From Psychrobacillus faecigallinarum (lineage in GTDB: Bacteria; Bacillota; Bacilli; Bacillales_A; Planococcaceae), in NCBI RefSeq assembly GCF_014836595.1, contig NZ_JACSQO010000002.1, positions 124,001-188,000 on the forward strand: a DNA stretch of 64,000 nucleotides, written 5' to 3'. The translations under genes were made by a program, and so were the position numbers. The number at the start of each line of letters is the position of its first letter. Position 1 is the stretch's first letter. A model generated the notes under the pieces. The model saw only the letters and a program-made list of their open reading frames with translations. It searched no databases and was not told where the DNA came from. Positions 46,965 to 55,599 of the stretch are shown piece after piece.

Positions 46965-47056
46965 ACTAACACGGCTTTAGTTTAACAAGCAAAGTCAATT
47001 TTCTATGTCCTCATTGTGAACATATAGCTGGTAACGGAAATTGAATAATAAATCGA

Positions 47057-47083
47057 AGGGCATCTATTGGGTGCTCTTTTTAT
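47057..47083 (+). terminator. Short terminator in the accessory island
   Basis: AGGGCAT pairs with GGTGCTCT (with G-T pairs), followed by TTTTT. Before it (46990-47040) a tiny frame reads CPHCEHIAGNGN, perhaps the remnant of a zinc-ribbon protein. Confidence 0.6.
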
Positions 47084-47188
47084 ATTTGAAAGTAGAAAAG
47101 TAATATGAAACATTAACTTTACTAATATTCCAAATAGGCTGATAATAATATTAGTATTAATTACTTTATTAGTGGTGGAAGATATTTT

Positions 47189-47614
47189 ATGAGCGGGAAA
47201 AACAAAGAAGAGACACACGCATCATCGTTAGTTGAAAAAGCATCTGAACTATTAGAAAAAGAAAAAATTGACCTTTCGTTAGAAGATATTGAAAATCTAA
47301 TGCAACTTGCACCAAATATTAAAGATATGTTCTTAAAAGTAACCGATTTGTCCAGTAGTTCATCACAAAATGTTTTTGACGTTTTAAAACAGATTATATT
47401 AGTCTATAAGGATGAATTGAAAAGAGTTGATATTACTCAAGAACAAAGGGAAGCGATTTACGATCGAATGGATAAACATGCTCAGAGTGCACGCGAACAA
47501 GACGATAGTAATAAAAAGTTCATTGTTGGTGTAATTGCAACAGTACTAACTGTAGCTGGAGGTGCAGCTGTTAAATATGGCCCAAAGATTATTGGTGGTT
47601 TGATTAAGAAATAA
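47189..47614 (+). CDS. Hypothetical protein with C-terminal membrane helix
   Basis: The 141-residue protein has a charged, helical, leucine-patterned N-terminal part (about 1-100, with a Ser run SSSSSQ in the middle). A C-terminal hydrophobic segment (about 110-128, FIVGVIATVLTVAGGAAV) is followed by a basic tail ending KK. It is probably tail-anchored in the membrane. I do not recognise the family. The SD is GGTGG with ATG 47189. It is in the accessory island with no evident partner. Confidence 0.65.
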   Translation: MSGKNKEETHASSLVEKASELLEKEKIDLSLEDIENLMQLAPNIKDMFLKVTDLSSSSSQNVFDVLKQIILVYKDELKRVDITQEQREAIYDRMDKHAQSAREQDDSNKKFIVGVIATVLTVAGGAAVKYGPKIIGGLIKK

Positions 47615-47695
47615 AATAAGAAGTGAGCTTGAAACAGCTTTTTTGTTAACATCAGGAACCTAATGCGTATGAATTTATTTAAAGGGGTTATGAGT

Positions 47696-48192
47696 ATGAT
47701 TCATTATAGTCATATGCCAGAAGGCTATGTTTGTCCATTTTGTCTTTTGGTAAAAGGTATTGAGGATAAAGAAGACAAGCTAATCCAATCTAAACAGCAA
47801 GATATTGTGTACAAAGATGATTATGTAACGGCTTTAATCGCAACATTGTGGTGGCCAAATAATAAAGCGCATGTAATCATCGTTCAAATAAACATTTTGA
47901 AAATATTTTCGACTTACCTGTTGAATATGCTACACGAATTCATCAGTTGGCTCAGAAGATATCCTATGCATTAAAGGAGTGCTACAAATGCGATGGTATC
48001 TCCACTCGACAACACAACGAACCTGGAGGAAGCCAGGATGTTTGGCATTATCATTTACATGTTTATCCACGCTATAATAATGATGATCTTTATCGAACTG
48101 ACGGCAAGTTAAGTTCTTCAGAGGAAAGGCTAAGCTATGCTGAACAGCTAAGAACCTGGTTTGAAATAGATAAGTTGAATAATGATAAATGA
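47696..48192 (+). pseudogene. HIT-family nucleotide hydrolase with frameshift
   Basis: The first part reads MIHYSHMPEGYVCPFCLLV to NNKAHVIIV. The second, in a frame one base earlier, reads NKHFENIFDLPVEYATRIHQ and continues to DVWHYHLHVYPR, the histidine triad of HIT proteins (HxHxH). The break is near 47884, where GTTCAAATAAACAT would read V-P-N-K-H if one C were added. Joined, the product would be about 165 residues. HIT proteins cut nucleotide phosphoramidates and dinucleotides. The gene is either recently inactivated or carries a sequence error. Confidence 0.75.
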
Positions 48193-48291
48193 AATTCACA
48201 AAATACATTTTCCCACTTTAACAAAAACGGCATTTTAGTTTAATAAAGGTCTAGATTATTACGGTAAAGTTGGATTGTGGAGGGGGATAAT

Positions 48292-48498
48292 ATGTCAAAG
48301 TATATTAGTATATTTTTCTTAACTTTAATGGTTAGTGTAATTTTCTTTTTTCTATTTGGAAATGTGTTTGATGGCGGTGATGCTACCGAAACAGCAATCT
48401 ATATATTCGGTACAATAATTGTTATACTTCTATCATTTATGATTTCACTCATGTACTACTTAATAAATTTGTTGAATTTATTAAAAAGAAAACTTTAA
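48292..48498 (+). CDS. Small hypothetical membrane protein
   Basis: The 68-residue protein has two hydrophobic helices (about 4-23 and 35-62), joined by an acidic turn (GGDATE), and a basic end (LKRKL). GGAGGGGG gives a strong SD for ATG 48292. No family is recognised. It is one of several small membrane proteins in the island. Confidence 0.6.
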   Translation: MSKYISIFFLTLMVSVIFFFLFGNVFDGGDATETAIYIFGTIIVILLSFMISLMYYLINLLNLLKRKL

Positions 48499-48536
48499 CA
48501 TGACTTTTAACTAACGGGGCAGGGAGTTAGGAAAAT

Positions 48537-49352
48537 ATGAAACCATTACAAGGGAAAATTGCTGTTGTTACAGGTGCATCCCGTGGTGCAGGTAGGGGCA
48601 TTGCTTTTCAACTAGGCAGTGCAGGAGCGACGGTGTATGTGACAGGACGGAGTGTAAAGGGGTCTAGAACCGATAATCGACCAGAAACCATTGAAGAAAC
48701 TGCCGATGGTGTTACTTCACGAGGAGGTAAAGGCATCGCAATACAGTGTGACCATACAAGTGACAATGATGTAAGGAACTTATTTGAGCAAATTGAAAGG
48801 GAACATGGTCGCATTGATATTTTAGTTAATAGTGTATTTGGTGGGTCCGAAAGTTCTCTACCATCAGGAGATGGGCGGCATTTTTGGGAACGACCACTGG
48901 AGCATTGGGATGCTATGATGGTTGCTGGACCGCAAGCTTATTTGCTGACTACTCGATATGCTGTACCTCTGATGGCCCAACACCATAAAGGGTTAATTGT
49001 AAATATCACATTTTTTATCAAAGACAAAATCTCAAGTAATTTATATTACGATTTAGCTATGAATGCTATCAATCGAATGACAGTAGGAATGGCAAAGGAA
49101 TTAAAGGAATACAACGTTTCAGCCGTTGCTGTTTGCCCTGGTTGGATGAGAACAGAAAGAGTTATAGACTCGGGTTTTGGACCAGAGGATGGAACAACTG
49201 AAACGACGGCGTATGTAGGCCGTGCGGTTGTCGCATTGGCATCAGACACTACGGTATCTAAGTTTTCTGGAGAAACAATAATGGTGGCTGAGCTAGCGAG
49301 AAAATATGGCTTTACCGATGTCGATGGAACTCAACCTTTGCCGTATGAATGA
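48537..49352 (+). CDS. SDR-fold protein lacking the catalytic lysine
   Basis: The 271-residue Rossmann protein carries the cofactor loop TGASRGAGRGI near the N-terminus and the structural Asn in NSVFGG, and resembles the DHRS1-like SDR branch. The catalytic YxxxK reads Y171-D-L-A-M175, so the lysine is methionine, and the usual catalytic Ser region reads NITFF. It may bind NAD(P) but oxidoreductase activity is doubtful. The SD is weak (GGGAGTTAGG). A hairpin with T run at 49449 probably ends the transcript. Confidence 0.8.
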   Translation: MKPLQGKIAVVTGASRGAGRGIAFQLGSAGATVYVTGRSVKGSRTDNRPETIEETADGVTSRGGKGIAIQCDHTSDNDVRNLFEQIEREHGRIDILVNSVFGGSESSLPSGDGRHFWERPLEHWDAMMVAGPQAYLLTTRYAVPLMAQHHKGLIVNITFFIKDKISSNLYYDLAMNAINRMTVGMAKELKEYNVSAVAVCPGWMRTERVIDSGFGPEDGTTETTAYVGRAVVALASDTTVSKFSGETIMVAELARKYGFTDVDGTQPLPYE

Positions 49353-49448
49353 TAATCAGCTTTCTGTCTATAGAGAGCGAGAGTTGAAAATCATTTAATT
49401 ATTAATACAAAAGAATGATAGTGAAATATGCACTTAAACTAACGGTGT

Positions 49449-49480
49449 GCTTTACATCAAGAGGGAGTAAAGCCCTTTTT
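49449..49480 (+). terminator. Terminator downstream of the SDR gene
   Basis: GCTTTAC pairs with GTAAAGC, then CCTTTTTC. The surrounding 224-base gap otherwise holds AACTAACGG-type motifs. Confidence 0.65.
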
Positions 49481-49576
49481 CTTATTGAGCTAAACAACAG
49501 GTTAGTTGAACAGTGTTGTTTAAATTGTGCTCAACAAACGCGTCATTTAACTGAATAATACAAGGGGGTATTAAAT

Positions 49577-49759
49577 ATGTCTAAAGATGTTATTGCCATA
49601 GTAGCCATAGTTTCTTTTGTGATATGGATTGCGGTTTCCCAAGAGGCTGCAAAACCTTCAAAAGAGATAAATTGGCGAAAAATGATAACCTTACTGTCCG
49701 CAGGATCTTTATCGGCATTAGTTATAACTATTTCGCTTTTTCAAAGCCTGCCGTTTTAG
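49577..49759 (+). CDS. Small hypothetical membrane protein
   Basis: The 60-residue protein has two hydrophobic segments (about 5-20 and 36-57) separated by a basic stretch. AAGGGGG precedes the ATG at good spacing, which argues for translation. There is no known family. A longer open frame that overlaps it from 49624 lacks an SD and is taken as a shadow. A terminator follows at 49804. Confidence 0.55.
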   Translation: MSKDVIAIVAIVSFVIWIAVSQEAAKPSKEINWRKMITLLSAGSLSALVITISLFQSLPF

Positions 49760-49803
49760 TTACGTTAACGAGGTGCTATAGTAAAAAAATGGTATCAAGA
49801 TAT

Positions 49804-49838
49804 AATGAGCGTGGAGATACATTTTCCAGCTCATTTTT
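49804..49838 (+). terminator. Terminator at the right end of the accessory island
   Basis: AATGAGCGTGGA pairs with TCCAGCTCATT (one bulged base), followed by six T. Confidence 0.8.
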
Positions 49839-49961
49839 TATTGCACTTTTAAATCAACCTTAACTTTTAACGTAGCATAAAAAATCTAAATATTTATATT
49901 TTTGAAACCATCTACCCTTTCTTTCCGTAAAAGAATTATATAGAGAGAAAGGGGAAAAGAT

Positions 49962-50951
49962 ATGAGTACAAAAAGATTATTGACCATTATCGCTGTTTCT
50001 ATAGTTGGAATTATTCTTTTATCCGCAGTATTTACTTCTTGGTATACAGTAGATGAATCAGAACAGGCAATCGTCATTACGTTTGGTGAGGCGAGTGAGC
50101 CAATAACAGAGTCTGGTTTGAAATTTAAACTTCCTTGGCCGATTCAGAAGGTAGAAAAGTTATCAAAAGAAACCTTTAGCCTTCAGTTTGGATACAAGCA
50201 GGATGAGAGTGGGGAAATAACCTCATATGACAAGGATACAAAAATGATAACAGGTGACGACAATATCGTATTGACGGACCTAGTAGTACAATACAAAATT
50301 ACCGATCCAAAATCGTACCTATTTAATTCCGAAAATCCAAAAGAAATGTTGCATGATGCAACCTCAGCATCCATTCGTTCAGTTATAGGGAATTCTAAAA
50401 TTGATGATGCATTAACTTCTGGGAAGGCTCAAATAGAAGCAGATACAAACGAGCTTCTAGGGTCATTGATTAAAAAGTATGATATAGGAATTACTGTCTT
50501 AACGGTAAAATTACAAGATGTAGAGCTTCCAAATGCAGAGGTTCGTGCAGCTTTCACAGCAGTAACGGATGCGGAGGAAACAAAAAATACAAAGGTAAAC
50601 CAAGCAGAAAAATATGAAAATGAGAAAATAAGTGTTGCTGAGGGAGAAGTAGATGCAATTATCTCTGAAGCTCGTGGTTACCAAACAGCCCGCATAGAAC
50701 AAGCCAAAGGGGATGTAGCCTTATTTGATAAGCTTTATGCTGAATATCAAAATAACAAAGAGATAACAAGACAGCGATTAGTAATGGAGACATTAGATTC
50801 CGTTTTACCGGGCGCGAAAATTTATATTATGAATGATGATGGTGGAACGATGAAATACTTACCATTACAACCGCTAGAATCTACTAAACAAAATGCACCT
50901 GCAGCTACCACAACAAATGAATCGAAGACAGAAGAAGGGAGTGGACAATAA
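49962..50951 (+). CDS. hflK: HflK-type SPFH/band 7 membrane protein
   Basis: The 329-residue protein has one N-terminal membrane helix (about 8-27), an SPFH domain (WYTVDESEQAIVITFGEASEPITESGLKFKLPWPIQKVEKL) and a charged coiled coil (about 205-260). With HflC it forms a large membrane ring around FtsH and tunes its proteolysis, as known from E. coli. B. subtilis lacks this pair; several Planococcaceae have it. The SD is AAAGGGGAAAAG. The stop and the hflC start share one base. Confidence 0.88.
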   Translation: MSTKRLLTIIAVSIVGIILLSAVFTSWYTVDESEQAIVITFGEASEPITESGLKFKLPWPIQKVEKLSKETFSLQFGYKQDESGEITSYDKDTKMITGDDNIVLTDLVVQYKITDPKSYLFNSENPKEMLHDATSASIRSVIGNSKIDDALTSGKAQIEADTNELLGSLIKKYDIGITVLTVKLQDVELPNAEVRAAFTAVTDAEETKNTKVNQAEKYENEKISVAEGEVDAIISEARGYQTARIEQAKGDVALFDKLYAEYQNNKEITRQRLVMETLDSVLPGAKIYIMNDDGGTMKYLPLQPLESTKQNAPAATTTNESKTEEGSGQ

Positions 50952-51922
50952 TGTCAGATAACAACAACCCTTTTGCAAATTTAGAATCTAAGTTTAAGAC
51001 TGTTCCGAATAAACCAAAGAAAGAAAAGACACCAATCGATTTTAAAAAGCATACTAAGTCTTTTATTACTATCTTAGTAGTCTTTGTAATAGCAGTAATT
51101 GCCCTTGCTAATATTTATGTAGTGAAAGAAGGGGAATATAAGGTTATTCGTCAGTTTGGTGAGATTAAAAGCATTAAGGATTCACCAGGATTGCATATGA
51201 AAATCCCATTTGTCCAAAGTGTAACGACCATTCCAAAATATCAAATGAATCATAATCTGTCTGAGGCAGAAATAAATACAATGGATAAACGTCGAATAAT
51301 TATTGATAATTATGCAATTTGGAGAGTAGTTAATCCTAAAGATATGATTTCTAATGCAGGGAATATTGTTAATGCAAGCTCACGTATGGAAGAATTCATC
51401 TATTCTGTCGTTCGTTCAGAGCTTGGTCAATTAAATTATAACGAAATCATTAATGATGAAAACTCATCTCGAGGAAGCCTTAACGATCAAATAACACAAG
51501 AAGTTAATGAACTTCTAGCAAAAGATAAATATGGTATTGAAGTAGTAGATGTGCGTATTAAACGAACAGACTTGCCAGAAGAGAATGAGCAATCTGTTTA
51601 TAACGAAATGATTTCCGATCGTGAAAGTGTTGCTCAAAAGTTTTTATCTACTGGTGATGCTGACAAGAGGAGAATTGAAGCAGAAACGGATAGTAAAGTT
51701 ATTCAAATGCAGGCTGCTGCAAAAAAAGAAGCTGCACTTCTTGTAGCAGAAGGTGATGCGGAGGCAGCGAGAATTTATAACTCGAGCTTTTCTAAAGATC
51801 CTGAATTCTATTCGTTATACAGAACATTAGAATCCTATAAGAAAACCATTGGTGAAGATACAATGATTATTATTCCATCAGATTCACCTTATGCTAATAT
51901 CCTTTCAGGATACTTAGAATAG
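50951..51922 (+). CDS. hflC: HflC-type SPFH/band 7 membrane protein
   Basis: The 323-residue partner of HflK has a longer cytoplasmic N-terminus (1-33), one membrane helix (about 34-52), and an SPFH domain (NIYVVKEGEYKVIRQFGEIKSIKDSPGLHMKIPF) with the HflC mark VVDVRIKRTDLPEEN. It ends in a coiled coil with AEGDAEAARIY. The TAATG overlap with hflK couples translation. A long hairpin terminator follows. Confidence 0.9.
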   Translation: MSDNNNPFANLESKFKTVPNKPKKEKTPIDFKKHTKSFITILVVFVIAVIALANIYVVKEGEYKVIRQFGEIKSIKDSPGLHMKIPFVQSVTTIPKYQMNHNLSEAEINTMDKRRIIIDNYAIWRVVNPKDMISNAGNIVNASSRMEEFIYSVVRSELGQLNYNEIINDENSSRGSLNDQITQEVNELLAKDKYGIEVVDVRIKRTDLPEENEQSVYNEMISDRESVAQKFLSTGDADKRRIEAETDSKVIQMQAAAKKEAALLVAEGDAEAARIYNSSFSKDPEFYSLYRTLESYKKTIGEDTMIIIPSDSPYANILSGYLE

Positions 51923-51929
51923 TATATGA

Positions 51930-51983
51930 ATCGTCATTCCCCTTACTGTCATGGTAAGATATAGGGAATGACGATTTTATTTT
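51930..51983 (+). terminator. Terminator of hflK-hflC
   Basis: ATCGTCATTCCC pairs with GGGAATGACGAT, with inner TTAC/GTAA pairing, followed by TTTATTTTT. Confidence 0.85.
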
Positions 51984-52070
51984 TAGCAAAATGTATTAAT
52001 ACAAAAATACACTTTTAATAATGTGTAGAAGCTAATGTAAAACAATATAAACCAAGGAGTGAATTTATTC

Positions 52071-54698
52071 ATGTCTTCTGAAAAAATTCTATTATTAGAT
52101 GGGAATAGTTTGGCTTATCGCGCATTCTTTGCTCTTCCTTTATTAACAAATGAACATGGAATACATACGAACGCCGTGTATGGCTTTACGATGATGCTCC
52201 AAAAAATTATGGACGAGGAAAATCCCACGCATATGCTTGTGGCATTTGATGCTGGGAAAACAACCTTCAGACATTCTACATTTGGAGAATATAAGGGTGG
52301 CAGACAGAAAACTCCACCAGAGCTTTCTGAGCAATTCCCGTATTTACGCAAGCTAATCGATGCTTATGGTATTAAACGCTATGAGCTGGAAATGTATGAG
52401 GCAGACGATATTATAGGGACGCTTAGCCGCCAGGCGGAGACGACGGGTCAGCAAGTAGTCATTGTGTCAGGGGACAAAGATTTAACTCAGCTAGCTACAG
52501 ACTCCACGACTGTTTACATTACAAGAAAAGGAATAACAGATATAGAGAAATATACACCGGAGCATGTTCAGGAAAAATACGGACTAACCCCGCTTCAAAT
52601 CATTGATATGAAGGGATTGATGGGAGATGCTTCCGATAATATCCCGGGAGTTCCAGGTGTAGGAGAAAAAACAGCGATTAAACTATTAAAGGAGCATGGC
52701 TCTGTCGAAAATCTATACAAGGCACTTGACTCTGTTAGCGGTGCTAAGCTAAAGGAGAAGCTTGTTGCTAACGAGGAACAGGCGAAGATGAGTAAGGTGC
52801 TCGCTACCATTGAAACAAATGCTCCTATTGAAGTTTCACTTGAAGATATCACTTATAGCGGACCAAACATGGATGAAGTGATCTCTATATGGAAGGAACT
52901 ATCCTTTAAAACTTTATTAGAAAAAACGGAATATGTGGCGGAAGAGCAATCTACTACTGAAACGAAATTTGAAATAGTAAAGGAAATAGATTTCACTTTA
53001 TTAAAGGATGAAATGTCTCTTCACTTGGAATTATATGATGAACAATACCATACAGCGGATTTATTAGGAATCGCTTTATCCGATGGAGAGCAATCCTATT
53101 TTGTTCCAGGGGAAGCTGCTTTTCATTCAAAAGAATTTTGTACATGGCTAGAGGATGAGTCGAAGACAAAATATGTAGTGGACTCCAAGGCGACCCAAGC
53201 GGTAAGTAGAAAGCATGGAGTTAGCATTTCCGGAGTAGAGTTTGACCTAACGCTGGCAGCTTATATTGATAATGCCTCATTATCTGCAGACGATGTTGCA
53301 ACTATTGGAAAAGAGTATGGTTATTTTAATGTATTAAGCAACGAGCAGATATATGGAAAGGGAGCAAAAAAATCTGTTCCAGAGGAAGAGAAACTGGCGG
53401 AGCATGCTACTAGGAAGGCTTTGGCTATCTGGCATTTAAAGCCTATTTTAGAAAAGAAATTAAAAGAAAATGAACAATTTAAGCTATATAAGGAATTGGA
53501 ATTGCCACTTGCTTCTATTTTAGGAACGATGGAGTCGGATGGAGTAAAGGTAGATAAGCAGGTTCTTGTAGAAATGGGTCATGATTTAGAGATCAAGCTA
53601 CAACAAATTGAAAAGGACATTCATGCCCTAGCAGGTGAAGCATTTAATATCAATTCGCCTAAGCAGCTTGGAGTGATTCTTTTTGAAAAACTAGGACTAC
53701 CGCCTATTAAGAAAACTAAGACAGGTTATTCTACAGCAGCCGATGTATTAGAGAAGCTTGCAAATGAGCATGAAATCATAGAGCAAATTCTTCAATACCG
53801 TCAGTTAGGAAAGTTAAATTCAACCTATATCGAAGGTCTCCTAAAAGAGATCCATACAGATGATGGGAAAATCCACACAAGATATCAGCAGGCGCTTACT
53901 ACAACAGGACGTTTAAGCTCTGTTAACCCTAACTTACAGAATATACCTATCCGTATCGAGGAAGGAAGAAAGATTCGTAAAGCGTTTGTTCCATCTAACC
54001 CGGAATGGGTGATGTTTGCAGCTGACTATTCTCAAATAGAGTTACGTGTGCTTGCTCATATGTCGGAGGATGATAATCTAATCGAAGCATTTAACAATAA
54101 TATGGATATTCATACTAAAACTGCTATGGATGTGTTTCATGTAGGTGCAGACGAGGTTGACTCGAATATGCGCCGTGCTGCCAAGGCTGTAAACTTTGGA
54201 ATTGTTTATGGAATTAGTGACTATGGTCTTTCTCAAAGCCTAGATATCACACGCAAAGAAGCGGCTGTTTTTATCGACAAGTATTTAAAAAGCTTCCCAG
54301 GCGTGAAAGAATATATGGATGAAAGTATACAAACAGCGAAACAAAAAGGTTTTGTTACTACAATATTAAATAGAAGAAGATATTTACCTGAGATTACAAG
54401 CTCTAATTTTAACTTGAGAAGCTTTGCAGAGCGTACGGCGATGAATACGCCTATCCAAGGAAGTGCAGCCGATATCATTAAAAAAGCAATGATTGATATG
54501 GCTGAACGATTAGAAAAAGAAAATATGCAAACAAAAATGCTCCTGCAAGTGCATGATGAACTAATCTTTGAGGCTCCTCCAGAGGAGATAGCTCTATTAG
54601 AAAAAATTGTCCCGGAAGTAATGGAATCAGCGATTAAATTAAATGTGCCTTTAAAAGTTGAATATGCATATGGATCATCTTGGTACGATACAAAGTAA
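52071..54698 (+). CDS. polA: DNA polymerase I
   Basis: The 875-residue repair and Okazaki-processing polymerase has a 5'-3' exonuclease domain (about 1-290; LLLDGNSLAYRAFFAL, YEADDIIGTL, GDASDNIPGVPGVGEKTA). The 3'-5' exonuclease fold (about 300-470) has lost its DxE metal residues (LHLELYD), as in other Bacillus enzymes. The polymerase domain has DYSQIELRVLAH, RRAAKAVNFGIVYG and the motif QVHDELIFE. ATG 52071 has AAGGAGTGA 8 bases upstream; the GTG at 52059 is in that SD. mutM and coaE follow closely, as in B. subtilis. Confidence 0.97.
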   Translation: MSSEKILLLDGNSLAYRAFFALPLLTNEHGIHTNAVYGFTMMLQKIMDEENPTHMLVAFDAGKTTFRHSTFGEYKGGRQKTPPELSEQFPYLRKLIDAYGIKRYELEMYEADDIIGTLSRQAETTGQQVVIVSGDKDLTQLATDSTTVYITRKGITDIEKYTPEHVQEKYGLTPLQIIDMKGLMGDASDNIPGVPGVGEKTAIKLLKEHGSVENLYKALDSVSGAKLKEKLVANEEQAKMSKVLATIETNAPIEVSLEDITYSGPNMDEVISIWKELSFKTLLEKTEYVAEEQSTTETKFEIVKEIDFTLLKDEMSLHLELYDEQYHTADLLGIALSDGEQSYFVPGEAAFHSKEFCTWLEDESKTKYVVDSKATQAVSRKHGVSISGVEFDLTLAAYIDNASLSADDVATIGKEYGYFNVLSNEQIYGKGAKKSVPEEEKLAEHATRKALAIWHLKPILEKKLKENEQFKLYKELELPLASILGTMESDGVKVDKQVLVEMGHDLEIKLQQIEKDIHALAGEAFNINSPKQLGVILFEKLGLPPIKKTKTGYSTAADVLEKLANEHEIIEQILQYRQLGKLNSTYIEGLLKEIHTDDGKIHTRYQQALTTTGRLSSVNPNLQNIPIRIEEGRKIRKAFVPSNPEWVMFAADYSQIELRVLAHMSEDDNLIEAFNNNMDIHTKTAMDVFHVGADEVDSNMRRAAKAVNFGIVYGISDYGLSQSLDITRKEAAVFIDKYLKSFPGVKEYMDESIQTAKQKGFVTTILNRRRYLPEITSSNFNLRSFAERTAMNTPIQGSAADIIKKAMIDMAERLEKENMQTKMLLQVHDELIFEAPPEEIALLEKIVPEVMESAIKLNVPLKVEYAYGSSWYDTK

Positions 54699-54710
54699 GG
54701 AGTTTTAAGT

Positions 54711-55586
54711 ATGCCGGAATTACCAGAGGTTGAAGGGGTAGTTCGAGGACTTCAGCCAGTTGTTACGGGAAAATTGATTAAATCAGTAGATGTTTCCCCT
54801 ACTATTATTCATTCAAAGGAAAATGGGAAGGAAGCAATCATTAAGGGGGCAGACGTGGAATCTTTCCAGTCTGCTCTTCCCGGAATGGCGATTGTTCGAA
54901 TAGAACGCCGCTCTAAATATATTTACTTTCATTTAAAAAATCAAGACGGAGAATCATTTTTGCTTGTCTCCCATCTTGGCATGTCAGGTGCTTGGTTCTA
55001 TGTACGAAGTCTTGATGACATCATGGAGGAAAAGTTTAAGAAGCATAGTCATGTTACGCTTCATTTTGATGAGGATGATATGCTTGTATATGCCGATATA
55101 CGTCGGTTTGGTGAACTGCGTCTGTTAGAAACCGAAGCAGATTATCCGCCGTTACTGCTAATGGCTCCTGAACCTTTTAACAAAGGAGCGCTAGACCATT
55201 ACCTAAATATGAGCCTTCTCCCACGATACGAAAATAAACCGATTAAAGAATTCATCATGGATGGCCATGTAGTCTCAGGTTGTGGCAATATATATGCAAC
55301 AGAGGCGTTATTTAATCTTAGAATTCATCCTGCTCGAAAAGTAAAAAGAATTAGCAAGGAAAGAAAAATTCAATTGTTCCATGAAATTGTCGCCGTGCTA
55401 TTAGACAGTATTGAAAATGGGGGAAGTACCATCTCGGATTATCGCTCTATAAATGGGGGAGCAGGAACAATGCAACATAGACTACAAATGTATAGCAAAA
55501 AAAATTGCCCAATCTGTGGGAAACCAACCAAGCAGAAAACAATTGCCGGTCGAACATCTACCTATTGTGGTTCGTGCCAAAAGTAA
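54711..55586 (+). CDS. mutM: Formamidopyrimidine-DNA glycosylase
   Basis: The 291-residue base-excision enzyme removes 8-oxoguanine and formamidopyrimidines and then cleaves the strand. The catalytic start is MPELPEVEGV (Pro2, Glu3), the lysine loop RRSKYIYFHL, and the C-terminal zinc finger uses CPICGKPTKQKTI with TYCGSCQ. It lies 12 bases after polA and 13 before coaE, so polymerase and glycosylase are co-transcribed for repair. The SD is AAGGAG. Confidence 0.96.
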   Translation: MPELPEVEGVVRGLQPVVTGKLIKSVDVSPTIIHSKENGKEAIIKGADVESFQSALPGMAIVRIERRSKYIYFHLKNQDGESFLLVSHLGMSGAWFYVRSLDDIMEEKFKKHSHVTLHFDEDDMLVYADIRRFGELRLLETEADYPPLLLMAPEPFNKGALDHYLNMSLLPRYENKPIKEFIMDGHVVSGCGNIYATEALFNLRIHPARKVKRISKERKIQLFHEIVAVLLDSIENGGSTISDYRSINGGAGTMQHRLQMYSKKNCPICGKPTKQKTIAGRTSTYCGSCQK

Positions 55587-55599
55587 CGGAGGATTCATC

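Noticed and set aside
46990..47041. Tiny zinc-ribbon-like frame (CPHCEHIAGNGN)
   Set aside because: It is too short, without start or SD. It may be a gene fragment but cannot be supported as a gene.
47930..48208. Minus-strand frame opposite the HIT gene
   Set aside because: It is a shadow of the frameshifted HIT gene, whose triad motif is on the plus strand.
49624..49863. Open frame of 79 codons overlapping the 60-residue membrane gene
   Set aside because: It has no SD, and the other frame has a strong SD and better hydrophobic pattern.
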